A stretch of DNA of 64,000 nt from Vibrio rhizosphaerae (GCF_024347095.1 NZ_AP024903.1:1364001-1428000); one strand, 5' to 3'. Shown: positions 39,323 to 49,191, counted from the first letter of the stretch. The notes: generated by a model from the letters alone, not told the origin. A program made the numbers and translations.

Positions 39323-41599
39323 TTAAAGCGCTTCAGTAAATGTACGTGCAATTACGTCAGCTTGCTGTTCTGCTGTCAGAGAGTTAAAGCGGACAGCATA
39401 ACCAGATACACGGATTGTCAGCTGTGGGTATTTCTCAGGGTGTTTCACAGCATCTTCCAGAGTTTCGCGATTCAAGACATTGACGTTCAGGTGTTGGCCA
39501 CCTTCAATGCCAGTCTCGTGGTGGAAGTAACCATCCATAAGGCCTGCAAGGTTAGAACGTTGTGCATCATTATCTTTACCAAGTGCATTTGGCACGATAG
39601 AGAAGGTATAAGAGATACCGTCTTTGGCGTGAGCAAATGGCAGTTTACCGACTGAAGTCAGTGATGCAACCGCGCCTTTTTCATCACGACCGTGCATTGG
39701 GTTTGCACCGGGTGCGAATGGTGCGCCGGCACGACGTCCATCAGGTGTGTTACCGGTCTTCTTACCATAAACAACGTTAGATGTGATGGTCAGAATTGAC
39801 TGTGTAGGCACTGCATCACGGTAAGTTTTCAGTGAACGGATTTTGTTCATGAAGACTTCAACCAATTGACATGCGATGTCATCAACACGCGGGTCATTGT
39901 TACCAAATTTAGGATAGTCACCTTCGATCTTGAAGTCGACAGCGATGCCGTCTTCATCACGGATTGGTGTAACTTTCGCATATTTGATTGCTGACAGAGA
40001 ATCAGCAGCCACAGACAGACCTGCGATACCACAAGCCATGGTACGTTTGACATCAAGGTCATGTAATGCCATCAGTGACGCTTCGTAGCTGTACTTGTCA
40101 TGCATGAAGTGAATCGCATTCAGAGCGGTGACATATTGTTTTGCCAGCCAGTCCATGAAGTGATCCATTTTTTCCCATAGTTCATCATAATCGAGCACTT
40201 CAGCGGTGATTTTTTCCAGTTTCGGACCCACTTGAATTTTCAGTTTTTCGTCAATACCACCGTTAATGGTATAGAGCATGGTTTTCGCCAGATTGGCGCG
40301 GGCACCGAAGAACTGCATTTGTTTACCAACAACCATTGGTGATACACAACATGCAATTGCATAATCATCAGACTCAAAGTCAGGGCGCATTAAATCATCG
40401 TTTTCATATTGAATCGATGATGTGTCGATAGAGACTTTTGCACAGAAACGTTTGAAGCCTTCAGGTAACTGTTCAGACCAAAGTACCGTGATGTTTGGCT
40501 CTGGAGATGGGCCCATTGTGTACAGGCTGTTCAGGAAGCGGAAGTTAGTCCGTGTAACCAGTGTCCGTCCGTCAAGTCCCATACCACCGATAGATTCTGT
40601 TGCCCAGATAGGGTCGCCAGAGAATAACTCATCATATTCAGGTGTACGCAGGAAGCGAACCATACGTAGTTTCATGACGAAGTGGTCAATCATTTCCTGA
40701 GCGTCTTCTTCAGTCAATTTACCGGCGGCAATATCACGTTCTATGAAGATATCGAGGAAGGTCGATGTACGACCCAGAGACATCGCAGCACCGTTTTGAG
40801 ATTTCACGGCTGCCAGATAACCGAAGTAAGTCCATTGAATCGCTTCTTGCGCTGTTTCTGCAGGACGTGAAATGTCACAACCGTATTTAGCTGCCATCTC
40901 TTTGATTTGGCCAAGAGCCCGGTGTTGCTCAGCAACTTCTTCACGCAGCTGCATTGTCATATGCAGATCTTCACCCGCTTCAAATCTCTCTTGCAGAGAA
41001 GTGAACTGCGCGAATTTCTCTTTCATCAGGAAGTCAATACCGTACAGAGCGATACGACGGTAGTCACCAATAATACGACCACGGCCATAAGCATCCGGCA
41101 AACCAGTCAAAACACCAGATTTACGGCATTTCATAATAGCAGGCGTATAGATATCGAATACACCTTGGTTGTGAGTTTTACGATACTCAGTGAAGATTTT
41201 TTTCACTTGAGGGTCAAGTTCACGACCATACGCTTGGCATGAACCTTCGACCATACGGATACCACCGTTTGGAATGATTGCACGTTTCAGTGGTGCTTCA
41301 GTCTGCAAACCAACGATTTTTTCTAAATCTTTATTGATGTATCCCGCATCGTGTGCAGTGATAGTAGAAATAACGGAAGTGTCAAAATCAACAGGTGCGT
41401 GAGTTGAGTTTTCTTTTTTGATACCTTCCATGACTGCGGCCCATAGAGAGTTGGTCGCTTCGGTACCTTCAGAAACAAGGAAAGATTCATCACCTTCATA
41501 AGGGGTGTAGTTCTTTTGAATAAAGTCACGAACGTTAACTTCGTTTTGCCAATCTCCAGCGACAAAACCTTCCCAAGCTTTAGCAAATTGCTCTGCCAT
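39323..41599 (-). CDS. pflB: formate C-acetyltransferase PflB
   Basis: Glycyl-radical enzyme converting pyruvate and CoA to acetyl-CoA and formate during anaerobic growth. 758 residues (E. coli 760). The catalytic cysteines are C417-C418 in IACCVSPM, and the radical glycine lies in RVSGYAVRF, near residue 733. I chose ATG at 41599 ([12 protein letters not shown]); an upstream in-frame ATG at 41635 would add 12 unrelated residues. No focA formate channel precedes it here. An FNR-type core lies about 125 bp upstream. Confidence 0.97.
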   Translation of the reverse strand: MAEQFAKAWEGFVAGDWQNEVNVRDFIQKNYTPYEGDESFLVSEGTEATNSLWAAVMEGIKKENSTHAPVDFDTSVISTITAHDAGYINKDLEKIVGLQTEAPLKRAIIPNGGIRMVEGSCQAYGRELDPQVKKIFTEYRKTHNQGVFDIYTPAIMKCRKSGVLTGLPDAYGRGRIIGDYRRIALYGIDFLMKEKFAQFTSLQERFEAGEDLHMTMQLREEVAEQHRALGQIKEMAAKYGCDISRPAETAQEAIQWTYFGYLAAVKSQNGAAMSLGRTSTFLDIFIERDIAAGKLTEEDAQEMIDHFVMKLRMVRFLRTPEYDELFSGDPIWATESIGGMGLDGRTLVTRTNFRFLNSLYTMGPSPEPNITVLWSEQLPEGFKRFCAKVSIDTSSIQYENDDLMRPDFESDDYAIACCVSPMVVGKQMQFFGARANLAKTMLYTINGGIDEKLKIQVGPKLEKITAEVLDYDELWEKMDHFMDWLAKQYVTALNAIHFMHDKYSYEASLMALHDLDVKRTMACGIAGLSVAADSLSAIKYAKVTPIRDEDGIAVDFKIEGDYPKFGNNDPRVDDIACQLVEVFMNKIRSLKTYRDAVPTQSILTITSNVVYGKKTGNTPDGRRAGAPFAPGANPMHGRDEKGAVASLTSVGKLPFAHAKDGISYTFSIVPNALGKDNDAQRSNLAGLMDGYFHHETGIEGGQHLNVNVLNRETLEDAVKHPEKYPQLTIRVSGYAVRFNSLTAEQQADVIARTFTEAL

Positions 41600-41720
41600 G
41601 ATATACCTACCTTTATATAGTAGAGAAAAACACATACTGACTTAGCTGTTGAGCCAACTTGTCTTTTGGTTGAAAAGACATCAGTACACTCTTCGAATAA
41701 CAATATGGTTAAACACCAGA

Positions 41721-41732
41721 TGATATACATCA
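41721..41732. promoter_or_regulatory. FNR-type core upstream of pflB
   Basis: TGATATACATCA matches TGAT-N4-ATCA; the outer consensus bases (T, A) are A and G. pflB is activated by FNR in E. coli, which makes this a reasonable operator. Confidence 0.5.
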
Positions 41733-42164
41733 GTTTGATTAATCATATTGCGACTCTTACCACGAACCTCATCGTATGGAGTGTAGCTTAGGATAAAAAA
41801 AACATATAAACCTTAAACTAAATCAATAAAACTTCAAAAATAGGAATAAGTTTAGGTGCCATATTGACCTGCACAACCGATGAGCGTTGCAGACCGGACG
41901 GCGCTGAATCATTTCTCAGTTCAGTATAGATTCCTGCAGACGAAAGGCCCGGCTCTACGAATGCTCAGCAATCCCACAATACGATTTTTGCCATATTTAC
42001 TTTCTTTAGACCTGCCTGACATGAATTCTATCCAACTCATTTCATTTTATCGGCGGTCATGGTGATGAAATGTTCAGTGATGTTGGTTTCGCTGTATTTG
42101 ATTTATTACGGCAGAGATGATTCGTGGTGCGTTGCGGCGGGTACGACCAGCCTGCAGCAATTTG

Positions 42165-42190
42165 AAAAAAGGCCTCCGATAATGAGGCCT
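42165..42190 (-). terminator. xthA terminator
   Basis: Stem AGGCCTC / GAGGCCT with a 7-nt loop, followed on the minus strand by TTTTTTC. Lies 35 bp after the xthA stop. Confidence 0.75.
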
Positions 42191-42225
42191 GTCAATGGAA
42201 TGGGTAACTTCATGCTTCGGTAGGA

Positions 42226-43038
42226 TTACCGGAGATCAAACGTGCTCCAGATGGGCGCATGGTCGGAGGGCTTTTCAATCCCTCTCAATTCATAGTCGAT
42301 ACCGGCATCCTGACATTGCTGAGAGAGTGCTGCGGTCGCGAGGATGACATCAATTCTGAGCCCTCGGTTATCATCAAATCCACGAGAGCGATAATCAAAC
42401 CATGAATATTGTTCCGTTATCTCAGGATGGAGATAACGGAAGGTATCAACCAAGCCCCAGTCGAGTAAGCTCGCAAACCATGCTCGCTCTTCGGGTTGGA
42501 ACGAACATTTACCGGTTTTAAGCCAGCGAGTCCGGTTCGCCTCTCCGATACCGATATCCAGATCGATCGGACTAATATTTACATCACCCATCACGACCAG
42601 TTGATCATCCGGCTGATGATTGGCAGACAGATATCCCATTAAATCTTGATAGAATTGTCGTTTGTAGGGGAATTTTGTTTCGTGAGCAATATTCTCCCCC
42701 TGCGGGAAATATCCATTGAGTACCGTAAACGGTTTGCCACTCTGAGTCTCGAATGTCGCCATGATCATCCGCTTTTGATGTTCAGGCGTATCACTGGGAA
42801 ATCCATATTGTACTGAAACGGGCGTTTGCTTGCAGAGTAGAGCCACACCGTAGTGTGCTTTTTGACCATAATAGAAAACCTGATATCCCATGCTTTCCAG
42901 ATCAGCAAGCGGAAATGCTTCATCGTGAACTTTTGTTTCCTGCAACCCGATAATATCAGGCTGATGCTTATCGATCAGTGCCTGTAACTGATGAAGACGA
43001 GCTCTGAGTCCATTGATATTAAAACTAACCAATTTCAT
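42226..43038 (-). CDS. xthA: exodeoxyribonuclease III
   Basis: Main AP endonuclease and 3'-repair exonuclease of base excision repair. 270 residues (E. coli 268). Active-site motifs are [15 protein letters not shown] (Glu 34), GDVNISP, and KPSDHAPIW near the C-terminus (Asp 259, His 260). It follows rsmS on the same strand with 118 bp between them, so it may have its own promoter. A good terminator follows. Confidence 0.96.
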   Translation of the reverse strand: MKLVSFNINGLRARLHQLQALIDKHQPDIIGLQETKVHDEAFPLADLESMGYQVFYYGQKAHYGVALLCKQTPVSVQYGFPSDTPEHQKRMIMATFETQSGKPFTVLNGYFPQGENIAHETKFPYKRQFYQDLMGYLSANHQPDDQLVVMGDVNISPIDLDIGIGEANRTRWLKTGKCSFQPEERAWFASLLDWGLVDTFRYLHPEITEQYSWFDYRSRGFDDNRGLRIDVILATAALSQQCQDAGIDYELRGIEKPSDHAPIWSTFDLR

Positions 43039-43156
43039 GACTAATATCCTTGAATTCTATTGAACGACAGATGTTAACAGTCTGTTGGTTATCTGCAACT
43101 GTTCCCGATCTATCTGCAAGTGGTGTATGGCCCATTTGAACGACATCATGGGACCT

Positions 43157-43336
43157 TCAGTCACGTGATGCTTGGGTTGCCGTATTTAATTTGTTTTTGA
43201 GATCGGCTTCGACGATGTAAATAGCTTCCAGAGCAACGGCTGGATCGATGGCATTCGATTCAAGCAGATAAATTAAGTCGACTGCAAGCTGAACGGGCTC
43301 AGGCGCCTGTGCTAACGGGGGATGTTGATCACTCAT
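43157..43336 (-). CDS. rsmS: RsmS / YbaM small regulator
   Basis: 59-residue protein: MSDQHPPLAQAPEPVQLAVD, then LIYLLESNAIDPAVALEAI and YIVEADLKNKL. It matches the DUF2496 family (E. coli YbaM, Pectobacterium RsmS), small helical proteins reported to affect exoenzyme and virulence regulation, by pattern VKLAVDLI-LLE. The start overlaps the priC stop by 4 bp (ATGA), the same priC-ybaM order as in E. coli. Function in Vibrio is unknown to me. Confidence 0.9.
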   Translation of the reverse strand: MSDQHPPLAQAPEPVQLAVDLIYLLESNAIDPAVALEAIYIVEADLKNKLNTATQASRD

Positions 43337-43890
43337 TTGAAACCTTTTCTCTCTTTTGCCGTAATCTTATTCTCAATACGCTGTCTGGATTTTTGGCAGC
43401 GAATCAGCCGTTGTTCCAGTGCCAGAATGGCCTGCTGACAGGACTTCTTCTCTGTCGGAGTCATTGGTTTGGCTTCAAGCTGCTGCTCTTGTTCAAAGAT
43501 CATTTCCTGCAAGCGTCTTTCCCAGTCCTGATGCTGCGCTAATTCTTGATAAAGCGCGCTGACTGACGTTTCACGAGGCAAACCATGGCTCTCTTTTTTC
43601 CTCAGTTCGGCAGTCGCAAGCTCTCTTTGAATCGCATTCAACTGATTCAGGAGCTTTTCGGTCAGGTAAGTCGCTTGAGTGGTCGTCAGACGCTGATGCT
43701 CGTGGCTTTGCACAATTTCGCGATATGTGTTTTTCAGTTCGCTCAGACAAGGTCCCAGTAACTGAGACTTACATCGGAACAACTGAGGATCGAACAGCGG
43801 ATACTGCTGTTCTCCACGCTGTTCATCAAGTTGGGTGACTTGCGGCTCTAAAGAAAAAATCAGGTCGTGTAGACGAGACAGATCAATCAT
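43333..43890 (-). CDS. priC: primosomal replication protein PriC
   Basis: 185-residue helical protein that reloads DnaB at stalled forks with gaps (PriC restart pathway). It shows the family pattern LHDLIFSLEPQVTQLD, LFRCKSQLLGPCLSEL, ALYQELAQHQDWERRLQEMI and a C-terminal region rich in QRLIRCQKSRQRIE. The start overlaps the upstream TSUP gene by 4 bp and its stop overlaps rsmS, so the genes are translationally coupled. The highly basic, glutamine-rich composition is typical. Confidence 0.9.
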   Translation of the reverse strand: MIDLSRLHDLIFSLEPQVTQLDEQRGEQQYPLFDPQLFRCKSQLLGPCLSELKNTYREIVQSHEHQRLTTTQATYLTEKLLNQLNAIQRELATAELRKKESHGLPRETSVSALYQELAQHQDWERRLQEMIFEQEQQLEAKPMTPTEKKSCQQAILALEQRLIRCQKSRQRIENKITAKERKGFK

Positions 43891-44666
43891 AACGTATCAA
43901 ACCATGCATGATATCCCAGCCGGATCGCAAGGATGCTGACAACCAGAATAAATACGGGCCGAATAAAAGATGTGCCGAAACGAATCGCGGAGTGAGCACC
44001 GACATAAGCGCCGGCCATCAAACAAATGCCCATCGTCAGCCCAAGTACCCAGTTAATATGGCCTAAAATGGCGAATGTCACCAGCGATGTGATATTACTG
44101 GTCAAGTTCATCACTTTGGCGAGGCCGGAAGCAAATAAGATGTTGAGTCGGTAAAGTGCCATCGAAGACACCACCCAGAATGCACCGGCACCAGGGCCGG
44201 CAATCCCGTCATAAAAACCGAGACTCAGTCCCTGAGGGATTTGCTTACGTTTACTTTGCGGAGGAATGTCCGGGTGAGTATGTAACTTACCATGCTGTGG
44301 GTGATAAAAAATGGTATATAGCGCAGTCAGCAAGATAATAATCGGAAGGACTTTATCGAGTAGTTCAGTACTAATAAAGTCAACGATTAAGGTGCCGATA
44401 ATCGCCCCGACAAATGTCGATATAAATACCGGCTTCCAGCCAGCAGGGCGGAACATTTTTTTGCGGTAATAGGTAAAGGCGGCCGTTGAGGTCGCGAATG
44501 TCGCTGCAACCTTGTTGGTCCCTAAGGCAATATGAGGCGGGAGTCCTAATGATAATAAAGCGGGGACCGTCAACATACCACCGCCACCGGCAATGCCATC
44601 AATAAACCCGGCAACAAAAGCAACCACTGCCAATACAATTAAAAGCGTCGGCTCCAGAAAATCCAT
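43887..44666 (-). CDS. TSUP family membrane transporter (YfcA-like)
   Basis: 259 residues of the TauE/SafE (TSUP) family with two copies of the hallmark: GFIDGIAGGGGMLTVP near residues 20-35, and GFYDGIAGPGAGAFW near 152-166. About eight membrane segments. The family exports sulfite, sulfoacetate or related anions; the substrate of YfcA-like members is unsettled. It follows dinG after 36 bp and overlaps priC by 4 bp, forming dinG-TSUP-priC-rsmS. Confidence 0.9.
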   Translation of the reverse strand: MDFLEPTLLIVLAVVAFVAGFIDGIAGGGGMLTVPALLSLGLPPHIALGTNKVAATFATSTAAFTYYRKKMFRPAGWKPVFISTFVGAIIGTLIVDFISTELLDKVLPIIILLTALYTIFYHPQHGKLHTHPDIPPQSKRKQIPQGLSLGFYDGIAGPGAGAFWVVSSMALYRLNILFASGLAKVMNLTSNITSLVTFAILGHINWVLGLTMGICLMAGAYVGAHSAIRFGTSFIRPVFILVVSILAIRLGYHAWFDTL

Positions 44667-44702
44667 TAATTTGATTGGCCTTCTTATTTTCTCATCAACG
44701 AA

Positions 44703-46784
44703 TTACGGCTCGATGATGCGTTTAAACGGAGGGAGAGCATCAAGTAATGCTTTGCCGTACTGTTTGGTGACAACCCGGCGATCAAGAATGACAACTCTAC
44801 CAGAATCTTCCTCGTTACGCAGTAATCTTCCGACACATTGGATTAATTTTCGGCTAGCCTCTGGCACCGTGATTTGCATAAACGGATTACCGCCTTTGGA
44901 AAGAATGTATTCCGCATGTGCTTGTTCAATCGGAGACGTCGGTACAGAAAAAGGAATTTTGGTGATAATGACGTTTTCCAGTAGTCGACCGGGCAAGTCT
45001 AATCCCTCAGAGAAACTACCGGTGCCAAAAATGACGGCAGTTCCCTGATGCTCGACAGTAAAGCGATGCGTTTTTAGAATTTCTGTCCGTGATTTCTTAC
45101 CTTGAATCTGAAATGACCAGCCGCGTTTTTTAAAGTCAGATTTGAGCGCGTCAGCGACCTGATTCATTTGCCAGTAGGAAGAAAACAGAACCAGTGTTGC
45201 TTGTTTCTCAGGAATCAACGTCGGTAACCGTTCAATCAGTGTCTGAGTATAATGAGGTGACTGCGGTTCCTGTTGAAGACGCGGCACGTATAATTCGCCT
45301 CGACGCGGATAGTCAAACGGTGATGCCAGCGCTATAAACTGGGTTCCCTCATCTGGCTGGGCACTGATGCCGCTCTGATGGCAAAAGAAACTGAATGAAT
45401 TCAAGGCCCGAAGTGTCGCGGAGACCATAATCGCACCATAACAGCGACTCCAGAACTGTTGATCCAGCTTCCAGCCGATTTCAATCGGTGAGACGTGAAT
45501 GGTGTAATCACCGGGTTGAGATTCTGAGGCAGTGATCCAGCGTGCCATCGGCGCACCGTATTCTCTCGGCGGTTCGGCCATCAGGGTCCAAACCTGCGCC
45601 ATAGTATCCAGACGCTGTAAGCTGACCCCTAATTCAGCCAGCACCGGACTTGCGATCCGATGACTGATCTGACCTTCTTGCAGTCGTTCGGTGATTAAAT
45701 CTGCGACTTTAGCGGTGGCCTGACAGATTTTGACGGATGCCTGTTTCAAGGCTTTCGATTCGGTCAGCAACCATTCCGGCAGTTCTCCATGTTCGAAACG
45801 GAGTACGCCATCCTGACATTGTTCGGGTGTGAATTGCCGGCTTAATTGGGAGAGTGTCGGAATTAAAACTTGAATCGCCGTTGCGATTTCCTCTTTAAAG
45901 CGAGCTGACCGACTTTCATCGGTGAGTGACACCCATTGTGTCAATGATTGATGAAATTTTTCCAGCCAAGAAGCGGTACTTTTCAAAGGCGACGATGCTG
46001 CGGCATGATCGCGGGCGACCTGTGGTAAATGGTGAGCCTCATCAAAAATATAAATGCTGTTTTCCGGCTCCGGAAGAATGATACCTCCGCCCAGATCCGC
46101 GTCAGCCATCACCAGACTATGATTGGCAATAATGACGTCGGCTTGTTCGAGACTCGCGCGCGCTTTTTGAAACGGGCAATGGTGATGAATGGCAAATGCA
46201 GAATTGCAACTATGCTTGTCGCTGACAATCTGTAGCCACATCGAATCATCAATCGGGGTTGGCCAACTATCCCGATCGCCATCCCACTGGCCGGAGGACC
46301 ACTGTGAGTAGAGCGCTTTATAGAGAGAAATATCCTGCTCAGTCGGCGGGCTTTCAAACAGAGCGACTTGTCCCGACGAGGTTTGCGGTTCACAAATTGC
46401 CGCCAGTTTCTCTGCACAGCAATAACGTTGCCGTCCCTTGGCGATTCGAAACTGGAAGTCCAAATCGGTCAGGCGGCGATAAAGAGGTAAGTCTTTATGG
46501 AGCAATTGCTCCTGCAGTGCCACGGTTGCTGTCGCAATGATTAATTTTTTATCGTTCAACACAGCTACCGGAACTGCCCCCATCAGATACGACAGTGATT
46601 TACCAATCCCTGTTCCAGCTTCAGCGACTAACAGCCGATTTTTGTCATGGTAGGTACCACATAATGTTTTGGCAATTTCAGCAACCAGATAATTTTGTCC
46701 GCGTCGCGGGGTAAAATTTTCCATCTGAGCCTGTAGGTTTTGATAACTCTGACGGATCGATTTTTGAATTCTGGGTGTAATCAT
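44703..46784 (-). CDS. dinG: ATP-dependent DNA helicase DinG
   Basis: Structure-specific 5'-3' helicase of the XPD/Rad3 type that resolves R-loops and G-quadruplex or D-loop obstacles. 693 residues. Walker A VAEAGTGIGKSLSY near residues 53-66, the Fe-S cysteine region RQRYCCAEKLAAIC followed by HSCNSAFAIHHHCPF (four ligands), Walker B FDEAHHLP near 248-255, and motif VI QCVGRLLRNEED near the C-terminus. It is the first gene of a minus-strand run and its ATG follows the AT-rich porin upstream region. Confidence 0.95.
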   Translation of the reverse strand: MITPRIQKSIRQSYQNLQAQMENFTPRRGQNYLVAEIAKTLCGTYHDKNRLLVAEAGTGIGKSLSYLMGAVPVAVLNDKKLIIATATVALQEQLLHKDLPLYRRLTDLDFQFRIAKGRQRYCCAEKLAAICEPQTSSGQVALFESPPTEQDISLYKALYSQWSSGQWDGDRDSWPTPIDDSMWLQIVSDKHSCNSAFAIHHHCPFQKARASLEQADVIIANHSLVMADADLGGGIILPEPENSIYIFDEAHHLPQVARDHAAASSPLKSTASWLEKFHQSLTQWVSLTDESRSARFKEEIATAIQVLIPTLSQLSRQFTPEQCQDGVLRFEHGELPEWLLTESKALKQASVKICQATAKVADLITERLQEGQISHRIASPVLAELGVSLQRLDTMAQVWTLMAEPPREYGAPMARWITASESQPGDYTIHVSPIEIGWKLDQQFWSRCYGAIMVSATLRALNSFSFFCHQSGISAQPDEGTQFIALASPFDYPRRGELYVPRLQQEPQSPHYTQTLIERLPTLIPEKQATLVLFSSYWQMNQVADALKSDFKKRGWSFQIQGKKSRTEILKTHRFTVEHQGTAVIFGTGSFSEGLDLPGRLLENVIITKIPFSVPTSPIEQAHAEYILSKGGNPFMQITVPEASRKLIQCVGRLLRNEEDSGRVVILDRRVVTKQYGKALLDALPPFKRIIEP

Positions 46785-47292
46785 AATGTAACCTGATGGG
46801 GTGAGGCGGACATACTAACACATACGGAAAGCAGGAGAAGTTCCTTTAGATGTGATTTTTTTGTTCTAAATGGGGATCTTGTTCACAAAAAAATTGAATC
46901 GTCAGAGACTTAAAATAAATTCAGAACACGAAAAATATAAAGCCTTTAAGTTAGTCTGAAATTTTTATAAAAAACCAAAATTAATATTTTTTTAGTTATT
47001 GTAAAGATTTTTATGCTGATTTTTTAATGAAAAACAGAATTAGACTAAATTTATAAAAATGGTCACAAAGTATGCACTATTGAGAATAATACCTCTTAAT
47101 TATTTGTTTTTTAATGATTTATTTAATTTTATTTTGTTGCTTTAGAATATTTGACACGTAAGCTATTCTTTTGCAATCTAATCTCCGTAATTGAAATGGC
47201 GGTGACGAGGGCTTGATGTCTTGGTCACCATCAAAAAACAAAAGGAATCCAGATAAGGAATTCCTAATCTAAGAAAAGGCAGTGGATTAATT
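46785..47292. promoter_or_regulatory. 508-bp AT-rich regulatory region upstream of the porin gene
   Basis: Very AT-rich region with runs of T and A, and two similar copies of GACT(A/G)AAATTT-TATAAAAA near 46955 and 47044. A -35 TTGACA (47151-47156) and a -10 CAATCT (47174-47179) with 17-bp spacing give the probable promoter, leaving a leader of about 105 nt. GGGGATCTTGTTCACA at 46872-46887 resembles a CRP site (5/5 in the right half, 3/5 in the left). The ribosome binding site is AAAAGGCAG. Confidence 0.5.
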
Positions 47293-48327
47293 ATGAAAAA
47301 GACTCTAATCGCTCTTGCGGTTCTAGCAGCAGGTTCTGCTAGCGCGGCTGAAATCTACAACCAAGATGGTGTTGCAATCACAGTATCTGGTGCAGGTGAA
47401 GTTCAATTGTTCCAAGACTACGAAGCCGATGGTACTGATGTATCAACTAAGCTACGTATCGATGACATGCAATTGAATACTCATGGTACAATCGAAGTAG
47501 TTGAAGGCCTGAATGCCATTGTTGGTCTGGACTTCACTTTCGAAGACAATGATTCTGGTGCGAAAGGCAACGTTCAGACTGACGGTTCTTATGTTGGCTT
47601 CGCGTATGCTGATTACGGTACAGTCACTTATGGTCGTCAGTATCTAATTGCAGATGATGCTGGTATCGGTGTTGATTTCGAAGTTGGTAAAAAGCAGTAC
47701 GGTCAGAACGAAACTAGCGCAAGCGATGTGATCAAGTATGTCTACGACAACGGTACTTTCTACTTCGGTCTTTCTCACGATTTAGATGAATCACAAACAA
47801 ACACTGGAACTTCTAATGATAACCCGAAAGATGAGACATCTACAGATGGCCGTATCGGTTTTCGTATGAACGGTTTTGATGCTCGTCTGTATGTTTATTC
47901 CGGTGATAACATTAATATCAGCAAGGCAAGTACAGATAAGAGTGTTGGTGGTGTTTCATACAAACAAGGTGATTCTATCGTTGGTGACGAAGATTCATAC
48001 AACTTAGAAGTTGTTTACTCTGCTGATATGTATGAAGTTGGTGCTTCATATGGTAACCGTGATATCGATTCTGGTTCTTCAAAGTATCTTGATATGGATA
48101 TTTTCGAAATCTACGGTTCATATACTATGGACAAAACCACTTTCTCTCTAGGTTATGTTCATAACGACGATGATGCATCAAATGTAGATGGCGACAATAT
48201 CTACGGTGTTGTTGTGTATAAAATGAATGCTAACGTTCGCACTTATGCGGAAATTGGTTTCTATGATGACAGCACTTCAACTGACTACGATCCAGCATAC
48301 ACACTGGGTATGGAAGTTAAATTCTAA
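47293..48327 (+). CDS. outer-membrane general porin (OmpT-like by position)
   Basis: 344 residues. Signal peptide MKKTLIALAVLAAGSASAA, then a beta-barrel of Gram-negative porin type with IEVVEGLNAIVGLDFTFE, GFAYADYGTVTYGRQY and a C-terminal aromatic residue (GMEVKF, ending in Phe, the BamA sorting signal). Surface loops are rich in Asp, Ser and Asn. The codon choice favours frequent codons and the upstream region is AT-rich, fitting a highly expressed gene. Downstream of dinG is where V. cholerae ompT lies, from memory; I cannot tell OmpT from OmpU by sequence alone. Confidence 0.88.
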   Translation: MKKTLIALAVLAAGSASAAEIYNQDGVAITVSGAGEVQLFQDYEADGTDVSTKLRIDDMQLNTHGTIEVVEGLNAIVGLDFTFEDNDSGAKGNVQTDGSYVGFAYADYGTVTYGRQYLIADDAGIGVDFEVGKKQYGQNETSASDVIKYVYDNGTFYFGLSHDLDESQTNTGTSNDNPKDETSTDGRIGFRMNGFDARLYVYSGDNINISKASTDKSVGGVSYKQGDSIVGDEDSYNLEVVYSADMYEVGASYGNRDIDSGSSKYLDMDIFEIYGSYTMDKTTFSLGYVHNDDDASNVDGDNIYGVVVYKMNANVRTYAEIGFYDDSTSTDYDPAYTLGMEVKF

Positions 48328-48355
48328 TCATTGTTGATTCGAATACTTGCTAGTA

Positions 48356-48383
48356 AAAACCGCCTCATCTGGGGCGGTTTTTT
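48356..48383 (+). terminator. porin terminator
   Basis: Stem AAACCGCC / GGCGGTTT with an 8-nt loop and a run of T residues, 30 bp after the porin stop. Confidence 0.85.
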
Positions 48384-48387
48384 CATA

Positions 48388-48473
48388 GATGAATGGGTAT
48401 TATGTCGAGCCAGTCATCATTCGGTTTATCACCCGTATTCATCTTGTAGCCAATCCATTAGAATGGGTTTTTC
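48388..48473 (+). other. structured leader before the DUF2057 gene
   Basis: GATGAATGGGT (48388-48398) pairs with ACCC-GT-ATTCATC (48431-48443) around a 32-nt loop, followed by a weak hairpin AATCCATT / AATGGGTT (48452-48469) and TTTT. The order hairpin-then-terminator-like stem could be a leader attenuator or a small RNA; stability is modest. Confidence 0.35.
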
Positions 48474-48501
48474 AGAGTTCAGTGATAGGAAAGAATCAAC
48501 C

Positions 48502-49161
48502 ATGTTGTTATGGAAAAAAGTACTGGGGCCGGTTGCCCTGATAAGTGTCTCTATGCTTGGCTTTTCAGCGCAGAGTTATGCTGCGACAATTACCAGTCAG
48601 AATGATGTCGAAATCCTGGCGTTAGATGGGGTGGAAGTCAATGATGCAAATTTTGCAAAGCCGGATATGCTGGAAGTGCAAGCTGGACGGCATCAGGTGG
48701 TGTTCCGCTATTATGGAGATGTCAGAAAAGGGCAGCGCGATGTGATTTATTCCACGGCACCGGATGTATTTACCATTGATCTGAAGCAAGATGACAGCAT
48801 CAAGATTTTAGCGCCACGTCTGAACAGTTATGCACAGGCAGAAGGTTATTTTCGTCGTGGTGCAGACTGGAAAGTTCAGGATCAGCACGGCAATGTCAAA
48901 TCGGTGCATTATGAGCCATTAACCGGCAACGGTATTATGCCATTTAATGATATTGAGAGAGCGGTTGCGAGGCATAATGCTGAGCAAGGGAATGAGTTCG
49001 CCCCGGCTCAACAAGCGGCTGTAAAAACACCGAATATTGCTGCACAAAAAATTACGCCACCAAAAGGTGACGATACACTGATTCAAACTATTCAACTGCT
49101 TTATAATAATGCTTCTCCTGCTCAGCAGCAGAAGATTAAGGCGTGGATTGCCGGTCAGTAA
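48502..49161 (+). CDS. DUF2057 family periplasmic protein (YccT-like)
   Basis: 219 residues starting MLLWKKVLGPVALISVSMLG, a signal peptide cleaved near YAATI. The mature protein resembles E. coli YccT (DUF2057): VEILALDGVEVNDANF and LEVQAGRHQVVFRYYGDVRKG. I take the ATG at 48502, preceded by AGGAAAG, because upstream in-frame starts would give about 57 residues without any signal peptide pattern. The family is secreted and poorly understood; a role in curli control has been proposed for YccT in enterics. The C-terminus (LIQTIQLLYNNASPAQQQKIKAW) is helical. It ends at a strong terminator. Confidence 0.85.
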   Translation: MLLWKKVLGPVALISVSMLGFSAQSYAATITSQNDVEILALDGVEVNDANFAKPDMLEVQAGRHQVVFRYYGDVRKGQRDVIYSTAPDVFTIDLKQDDSIKILAPRLNSYAQAEGYFRRGADWKVQDQHGNVKSVHYEPLTGNGIMPFNDIERAVARHNAEQGNEFAPAQQAAVKTPNIAAQKITPPKGDDTLIQTIQLLYNNASPAQQQKIKAWIAGQ

Positions 49162-49191
49162 TCATTTGTTAATCGGGTTCATATTGAGCAT

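Larger units (their letters stand above)
41600..42225. other. 626-bp region upstream of pflB
   Basis: The first 270 bp form the pflB leader and promoter: a hairpin TGTCTTTT / AAAAGACA (41660-41667 with 41673-41680), a smaller GTTG-AGC-CAAC, and an FNR-type core (41721-41732). The stretch 41870-42169 holds short open frames with no product I recognise, and the xthA terminator ends the region. Confidence 0.5.

Noticed and set aside
41880..42065. 61-codon frame between pflB and xthA
   Set aside because: No recognisable product or initiation signal; kept only as part of an unassigned stretch.
48331..48501. Upstream extension of the DUF2057 gene
   Set aside because: The 57 added residues lie over the porin terminator and would bury the signal peptide.
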